Source of the DNA: Limnobacter sp. CACIAM 66H1
Lineage (GTDB): Bacteria; Pseudomonadota; Gammaproteobacteria; Burkholderiales; Burkholderiaceae_B
Direction: 5' to 3'
Assembly (NCBI RefSeq): GCF_001601825.1
Contig: NZ_LUJK01000010.1
Span: 16,342-80,341, forward strand
Length of the DNA stretch: 64,000 bases
This document shows positions 58,739-64,000 of the stretch, piece after piece. Within the stretch, counting starts at the first letter, position 1, and every line of letters begins with the position of its first letter. Below the pieces are notes generated by a model, which was not told the DNA's origin, searched no databases, and saw only the letters and a list, made by a program, of their open reading frames with translations. The position numbers were made by a program, and so were the translations under genes.

Positions 58739-59386
58739 ATGCCAGGTTGCAACCATTGCCCCTCTGATGAAGCGGCCAAGTCTGCTGCAAACAATCCCGG
58801 TTTTCGCAAGGTATTGTGGATCGCGCTGATTGCGAACGCAGCCATGTTCTTCATTGAAGTGGGTGCCAGTTGGTCGGCAGGCTCCGTATCTCTGCTTGCC
58901 GATTCACTCGATTTTGGTGGTGATGCGGCCAACTATGCTTTGTCCCTGTTTGTGTTGGGAATGGCGCTTCAAACCCGTGCCAAAGCAGCCTTGCTCAAAG
59001 GGGTGTGCATGGGGCTGTATGGTGTTGGTGTATTGGGTTTTGCCGGGTATGCAGCCATGCACGGCCAGGTACCTTCTTACGCCACCATGGGTGTCGTGGG
59101 TTTAATGGCTTTGAGCGTGAACGTGGGTGTTGCAGCCATTCAGTACCGTTATCGCAATGGCGATTCCAACATGCGCTCGGTGTGGCTGTGCAGCCGCAAC
59201 GATGCAATCGGTAACCTCGCTGTGTTGGGTGCTGCATTGCTGGTGGGTGTTACGCAAACAGCCTGGCCCGATCTTGCGGTGGCCGCACTCATGGCCACAC
59301 TCGGTTTAACAGCGTCTGTCAGTGTCATCAAACAGGCAAGGGCTGAAATACGGGATGAGGCGATCACCGGTGCACATTCTCATTGA
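58739..59386 (+). CDS. Cation transporter (CDF family)
   Basis: 215 aa. AMFFIEVGASWSAGSVSLLADSLDFGGDAANYALSL; second half with SRNDAIGNLAV. Confidence 0.88.
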   Translation: MPGCNHCPSDEAAKSAANNPGFRKVLWIALIANAAMFFIEVGASWSAGSVSLLADSLDFGGDAANYALSLFVLGMALQTRAKAALLKGVCMGLYGVGVLGFAGYAAMHGQVPSYATMGVVGLMALSVNVGVAAIQYRYRNGDSNMRSVWLCSRNDAIGNLAVLGAALLVGVTQTAWPDLAVAALMATLGLTASVSVIKQARAEIRDEAITGAHSH

Positions 59387-59424
59387 TTTGAGGTATTGAA
59401 CCTTTTTCTGTCTGTGTTACTCTC

Positions 59425-59790
59425 ATGCCCATGAAGAAAATTTATGTTCTGTTGTTGATCATGATGCTTCCGCTGCAAAGCCTTTGGGCCGCGGTGGAGT
59501 TGTATCACGTGCACGACTCAGGGCATGCTTCGTCGCTTCAAGTGGTGGGTCATTCTCACGGTAATCATGATCACTCCAGTACCTCTGCCGATACGCAAAG
59601 CCTTCAAGACAACGCGGGTAAATCGACATGTGATACCGACCACCACCACTGCCATGCTCACGGTGCGAGTGTGCTGCCCAGCCTGTTGACCATTGAAATG
59701 CTTCCCCATGCCCTGGATCAGGAATCTGATCAATTCACGGGCTTTCAATCTTTTTCTTCAAACCGCATCGAACGCCCGAAATGGGCCTGA
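59425..59790 (+). CDS. CzcI-like small His-rich exported protein
   Basis: 121 aa. Signal peptide, H-rich segments (HSHGNHDHSS, DTDHHHCHAHG), C-terminal RIERPKWA; directly before czcC-like gene. Confidence 0.7.
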   Translation: MPMKKIYVLLLIMMLPLQSLWAAVELYHVHDSGHASSLQVVGHSHGNHDHSSTSADTQSLQDNAGKSTCDTDHHHCHAHGASVLPSLLTIEMLPHALDQESDQFTGFQSFSSNRIERPKWA

Positions 59791-59875
59791 ACAAAACCTG
59801 AGTTAGTTGTCCGTTTTGGCCTGTCTATGCCGGCTCAAGACTGAAATTTCATCAGCTTTTGTTTGGAGAGAATCC

Positions 59876-61123
59876 ATGTATTCACCACATCGTGTGGTGT
59901 CCACTTGCCTGGCTTTCTTAATGGCCAGCACGATGGCCTCGGCATTTGCCGAGTCGGCCGTCGAAGTGGAAACCGAATTGACGGTTCGCCTTGCGTTTGA
60001 ATCTGCATTAAGCCTGGATCCCGAGATTCAAGCCCAAGGCAAACGACTGGAGGCGCTTGAGGCCCGACGCAGTGCGGCAAACGCCTTCACTGCAGCGCCT
60101 CTTTCTGTAGAAGGTTCTTATCGAACCGACCGCAACTACAACAATCAGGGCCTGCGGGAGCTCGAACTGGGCTTGTCTGCCCCAATCTGGAACTGGAACG
60201 AACGCAGCCGGACACAGGCGCTGCGCGACAGTGAAATCGAGCTTGCCAAGAAGCAGCTTGAGCAGAAGAAGCTGGAACTTGCTGGCCTGGTTCGCCAAAC
60301 CCTGTGGGATACCCTGGCCGCCAATCTGGATGTTGAAATTGCACAGGTCCGGACCAAAACTGCCAAGGAATTGATGGTGGATGTGGATAGACGTGTCATG
60401 GCCGGGGAACTGGCACAGACTGATTTCTATCAGGCTTCTGCATTGTATGCCCAGTCCAAGGCCGACCTTGGGCGTGCATTGGGCGCTTTGGGAGACCTTA
60501 GCGCGGAATATGCCGCGATGATTGGTTTGCCTGTGTCAACACTGTCTCGCATTCAAACTGAAAGCACTGACATTCCCAATGGCTTGAAACCGCTGGATCA
60601 TCCTGCCCTGAAGCTGGCACAGGCGCAACTGAATGCACAGCAGCGACAGGCTGATCTGGTACAAACCCAGGCCAGAGCCAATCCCGAATTGGGGCTCGCG
60701 GTGATCAGTGACCGTGGCGCATTTTCATCAACAAGCGAAAAATCGCTCGTGGTGTCAACCCGCATACCGCTGGGCAATTCTTCAGAGTATCAAAGCCGGG
60801 TATTGCAGGCCGAAAGTGATCAGCTTGCCGCACAGGCCCTGCTGGTTAAAACGCAAAGGTCAGTGGTTGCGCGCGGCCGCGCTGCGGAGGGTAACCTGGA
60901 CATGTTTTCCCAGTTAAAAACGTCTGCACTGGAGCAGGCTGACCTTGCCGATAAAACGTATCGGCTGTATCGGCGTTCATTCGACTTGGGGGAAACCGAT
61001 CTTCCAACCCTGCTGCGCTTTGAACAACAGGCTTTTGAAGCCAACAGGCTTGCCCGAAAGTCTGCCGTGGAATATGCCGCCAAAGTCTCTGCCTACAAAC
61101 AGGCACTTGGACTTTTACCATGA
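59876..61123 (+). CDS. czcC: TolC-family outer-membrane efflux protein (CzcC-like)
   Basis: Signal peptide and two coiled-coil repeats (VRLAFESALSLDPEIQAQGKRLEALEARRSAANAFTAAPLSVEGSYRTDRN). Confidence 0.88.
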   Translation: MYSPHRVVSTCLAFLMASTMASAFAESAVEVETELTVRLAFESALSLDPEIQAQGKRLEALEARRSAANAFTAAPLSVEGSYRTDRNYNNQGLRELELGLSAPIWNWNERSRTQALRDSEIELAKKQLEQKKLELAGLVRQTLWDTLAANLDVEIAQVRTKTAKELMVDVDRRVMAGELAQTDFYQASALYAQSKADLGRALGALGDLSAEYAAMIGLPVSTLSRIQTESTDIPNGLKPLDHPALKLAQAQLNAQQRQADLVQTQARANPELGLAVISDRGAFSSTSEKSLVVSTRIPLGNSSEYQSRVLQAESDQLAAQALLVKTQRSVVARGRAAEGNLDMFSQLKTSALEQADLADKTYRLYRRSFDLGETDLPTLLRFEQQAFEANRLARKSAVEYAAKVSAYKQALGLLP

Positions 61124-61143
61124 CGATCAAAGAGATTCATGCC

Positions 61144-61704
61144 ATGAAATACATCAATTCAAAATCGACTTACATGGGTGCGGTGTTTGTTGCACTCGCC
61201 CTTTTTACGACACCAAGCAGTTTTGCAGGCCCCGGACATGATCACGGTGATGAAGCGCCGACAGCCACTGGCGAAGCGTCGCCACGGGTGGTGATGGAAT
61301 CGGACCTGTTCGAAGCGGTGGGTATTTTGAAAGGTCGCACGCTGGAAATTTACATTGACCATGCTGCCACCAATGCACCAGTTGAAAATGCGGAGCTTGA
61401 TCTGGAGCTCAATGGAAACCCGACACCCGTTGAGTTGCATGCCGTGGGTGAATTTGATGCGGTGCTGCCTGAGGGTTTGTCTGAGGGATCCGTGTCGGTG
61501 GCCTTGACAGTTTCATCTGGTGAACTCACCGATCTGCTGGCCGGTCAACTCGACCTGTCGCATGCAGACGACCACGCCACCGATGAGGAATCTCATTCAC
61601 ATGCCTGGGAATGGGTGTTGTATGGCTTGGGCGGCATGTTGCTTCTCGGTTTGCCTGTTGTTGGTTTTGTACGAAAAAAAATGAAGGAAGGCAAACAATC
61701 ATGA
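61144..61704 (+). CDS. Exported, C-terminally anchored protein of the czc operon (unknown function)
   Basis: Signal peptide ..SSFAGPGHDHGDEA; Ig-like soluble region; C-terminal TM WVLYGLGGMLLLGLPVVGFVRKKMKEGK; start/stop coupled to the neighbours. Confidence 0.7.
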   Translation: MKYINSKSTYMGAVFVALALFTTPSSFAGPGHDHGDEAPTATGEASPRVVMESDLFEAVGILKGRTLEIYIDHAATNAPVENAELDLELNGNPTPVELHAVGEFDAVLPEGLSEGSVSVALTVSSGELTDLLAGQLDLSHADDHATDEESHSHAWEWVLYGLGGMLLLGLPVVGFVRKKMKEGKQS

Positions 61705-62813
61705 TCAACAAAAATTTTGCACTCTCGGTCTTGGTGTTCGGCCTTTTTAGTCCTTTGAATATTTACGCGGGCCCTGGCCATGATCATGGCGATGAAGCAG
61801 TCGAGCAAACCCTGGGCGATGGCCCCAAACGGCAAGCCACGGGCGAGGTGTTTTTGCCCAAGCCTGCCCAGCGCCAATTGGGTATTCGCACTTTGAAAAC
61901 CGAGATCATGCCCCAGGCCAAGGTGATTGAACTGAACGGCAAGGTGGCACTGGATCCGCAGACCGGGGGCATTGTTCAAACCACCCTGGGTGGAAGTTTT
62001 GTACCACCGGGTCAAGGTGTTCCGCAATTGGGCCAACAAGTGAAAAAGGGCCAGGTGCTGGGATTCATTCAAACACCGCAAGCCGCCTTGGAAAAATCAT
62101 CGCAACAGGCGCAACTTGCTCAACTGAGGTCTGAACTGACCTTGACCGAGAAGCGGCTGGAGCGTCTTTTGCAGCTGGCAGACACAGTACCAAAGAAGGA
62201 AATCGACGCTGCCCAGGCCCAGGTTCAAAGCCTGAAGGGCCAGGTGGTTGCCCTGGCTGGCGGCATTGCTTCAAGAGAAACATTGCGTGCGCCGTCCACC
62301 GGCATTGTGGCGTCATCCATGGCCATTTCCGGCAAGGTTTTTTCGGAAGGAGATGTGTTGTTTGAAATTGTTGACCCGGCAGTGGTGCGTGTAGAGGCAA
62401 GCTGGTACGAGTCTGGCGTGGTTCCCGATTTTCAATCCGCCCGCGTTCAAGCCGGTGAAAAGGGGGTAAAGCTGAAGTACCTGGGTGCGGCAAGCAGTGT
62501 AAAGGACCAGGCGTTGACACTGGCATTCGAAGCACGGGGGCTGGAAAACACCAGTTTTCCGACCGGGCAATTGCTGAAGGTGTATGCGGAACAGTCCGGG
62601 GGCGTTGATGCCGTGGCTGTGCCCAGTGCTGCGGTGGTCAAGAATGCGTCGAACCAAACCATTGTGTGGGTGAAAAAGGAGCCTGAAGTTTTCGAGCCCA
62701 TGGTGGTGTTGACCGAACCGCTCAACGGACTTGAGGTGTTGGTTCGTGGTGGACTTTCCGGCGGTGAACGCGTGGTTGTTCAGGGCGCAACCCTGATTAA
62801 CCAGGTTCGATAA
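61701..62813 (+). CDS. czcB: RND efflux periplasmic adaptor (CzcB-like)
   Basis: Signal peptide then GPGHDHGDEAVEQ; LGIRTLKTEIMPQAKVIELNGKVALDPQ, lipoyl/hairpin region, GLEVLVRGGLSGGERVVVQGATLINQVR. Confidence 0.9.
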   Translation: MINKNFALSVLVFGLFSPLNIYAGPGHDHGDEAVEQTLGDGPKRQATGEVFLPKPAQRQLGIRTLKTEIMPQAKVIELNGKVALDPQTGGIVQTTLGGSFVPPGQGVPQLGQQVKKGQVLGFIQTPQAALEKSSQQAQLAQLRSELTLTEKRLERLLQLADTVPKKEIDAAQAQVQSLKGQVVALAGGIASRETLRAPSTGIVASSMAISGKVFSEGDVLFEIVDPAVVRVEASWYESGVVPDFQSARVQAGEKGVKLKYLGAASSVKDQALTLAFEARGLENTSFPTGQLLKVYAEQSGGVDAVAVPSAAVVKNASNQTIVWVKKEPEVFEPMVVLTEPLNGLEVLVRGGLSGGERVVVQGATLINQVR

Positions 62814-62824
62814 GGGGCTTTGTC

Positions 62825-64000
62825 ATGTTTCAGTTTTTACTCGACAGCAGCCTGAAGAACCGGCTGTTGGTGTTGCTGGCCGCACTTATCCTGACCTTGT
62901 ACGGTGCATTCACACTCACCCAGACTCCGGTGGATGTGTTTCCCGATTTGAACAAACCCACCGTTACGGTGATTACCGAGGCCGGGGGCATGGCCTCGGA
63001 AGAAGTGGAACAACTGATTACCTTTCCACTGGAAACCGCGCTGAACGGCTTGCCGGGGGTGGAAGTAATCCGTTCGGTGTCCAGTGCAGGTTTGTCGTTC
63101 ATCTATGTGACGTTCAATTGGGATACTGAAATTTACCGCGCACGGCAAATGGTTTCAGAACGGCTTTCCAGCATGGAAGAATCCATTCCTTCCGGGGTTG
63201 CACCAACCATGGGGCCGGTCAGTTCCATCATGGGCGAGATCATGCAGATCGCCATACCGATTGATGTGAAAAAAATCTCGCCGATGCAAGTGCGTGAATA
63301 CGCCGACTGGGTGTTAAGGCCCCGTTTGTTGTCCATTCAGGGGGTGGCGCAGGTCATTCCCATTGGTGGCGAGGTGCGGCAGTTTCAAGTACAGCCCAAT
63401 TTGCAGCGCATGGTTGAACTGGGCATCACGATTGAAAACGTGCAACAGGCCCTAAGCGGTTTTGCGTCCAACACCTCGGGCGGTTTTTTGTCGCTCAATG
63501 GCCGCGAGTACCTGATTCGACATTTGGGCAGAACTTCGTCACTGGATGACTTGCGCAATGTGGCAGTGGGTTCCCGAAGTGGTCAGGCCGTGTTGCTTAA
63601 ACAAGTTGCTCAAGTGGATTTTGCAGCGGCCGTGAAGCGGGGCGATGCAGGCTATGAAGGCAAGCCGGCCGTCATTCTGGGCATTCAAAAACAACCCAGT
63701 GCCGATACCATCAGCCTGACCAATCGCATTGAAGAGGCTTTGGTTGGCATGAGCAGCAACTTGCCCGAAGGCATGGAAAAACCACGGGTTACTTTTCGGC
63801 AGGCAAGTTTTATTGAATCATCCATTTCAACCTTGCAAGGCAAGTTGATTGGTGCCTCGGTGTTTGTTGCTGCTGTGCTGTTTTTCTTCCTGGGCACTTT
63901 GCGCCCTACGGTGATCGCGCTTACGGCAATACCCGTGTCCATTTTCATGACCGCCCTGGTGTTTAACTACTTTGGTTTGTCCATCAACACCATGACCCTG
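62825..64000 (+). CDS. czcA: HME-type RND efflux permease (CzcA/CusA family), truncated by window end
   Basis: MFQFLLDSSLKNRLLVLLAALILTLYGAFTLTQTPVDVFPDLNKPTVTVITEAGGMASEEVEQLITFPLETALNGLPGVEVIRSVSSAGLSFIYVTF; open to position 64000. Confidence 0.93.
   Translation, partial: MFQFLLDSSLKNRLLVLLAALILTLYGAFTLTQTPVDVFPDLNKPTVTVITEAGGMASEEVEQLITFPLETALNGLPGVEVIRSVSSAGLSFIYVTFNWDTEIYRARQMVSERLSSMEESIPSGVAPTMGPVSSIMGEIMQIAIPIDVKKISPMQVREYADWVLRPRLLSIQGVAQVIPIGGEVRQFQVQPNLQRMVELGITIENVQQALSGFASNTSGGFLSLNGREYLIRHLGRTSSLDDLRNVAVGSRSGQAVLLKQVAQVDFAAAVKRGDAGYEGKPAVILGIQKQPSADTISLTNRIEEALVGMSSNLPEGMEKPRVTFRQASFIESSISTLQGKLIGASVFVAAVLFFFLGTLRPTVIALTAIPVSIFMTALVFNYFGLSINTMTL

Noticed and set aside
59396-59426. 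Third MerR-type promoter before the CzcI-like gene (TTGAAC-19 bp-TCTCAT)
   Set aside because: The spacing fits, but the spacer has no inverted repeat and the -35/-10 match is poor; likely chance.
1-64000. CRISPR arrays, transposons, prophage, integron attC
   Set aside because: No regularly spaced repeats, no transposase, integrase or phage proteins in the ORF set. The hairpin region at 39.6 kb lacks attC core sites.

Overview
The window is a dense, chromosome-like betaproteobacterial segment. Protein style suggests Burkholderiales, possibly Limnobacter-like; this is inference only. I saw no transposase, prophage, CRISPR array, rRNA or confident tRNA. Left to right it contains: an NAD-dependent formate dehydrogenase pair with a fused FdsG-FdsB subunit; a patatin lipoprotein; a LuxR-type response regulator; DUF4197 and PCu(A)C proteins; a TonB receptor with a His-rich DUF2946-like protein; PhoX/PhoD phosphatases; an MCP with a soluble Cache-type partner; a cytochrome P460-like lipoprotein; a CHASE-type hybrid kinase; a YeeE/YedE pair; a stand-alone MnmC2-like oxidase; topB, dprA, def, fmt, htpX and rsmB; DUF4390, ntrY, ntrX-like, trkA and trkH; Entner-Doudoroff genes eda, edd and zwf; ppc; an FRG-domain protein; a Kef-type antiporter; a NUDIX hydrolase; an alternative oxidase; a B12-binding radical SAM protein with a tandem DsbA/HCCA-isomerase-like protein; a minimal mer module (merR, merT, GDCCVxC protein); a CDF transporter; and a czc-type RND efflux operon cut by the right edge. 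The most notable items are: two apparent single-nucleotide frameshifts (fmt in an A7 tract, and the PCu(A)C signal peptide); two MerR-type promoters with 19-bp spacers, one Hg-type and one Cd/Pb/Zn-type; a HexR-like palindrome between edd and zwf; tandem palindromes upstream of the P460 gene; an unexplained hairpin-rich intergenic region at about 39.6 kb; and several unusual gene pairings. No single feature is proven to be a new system. All family calls come from reading the translated ORFs, without database searches.
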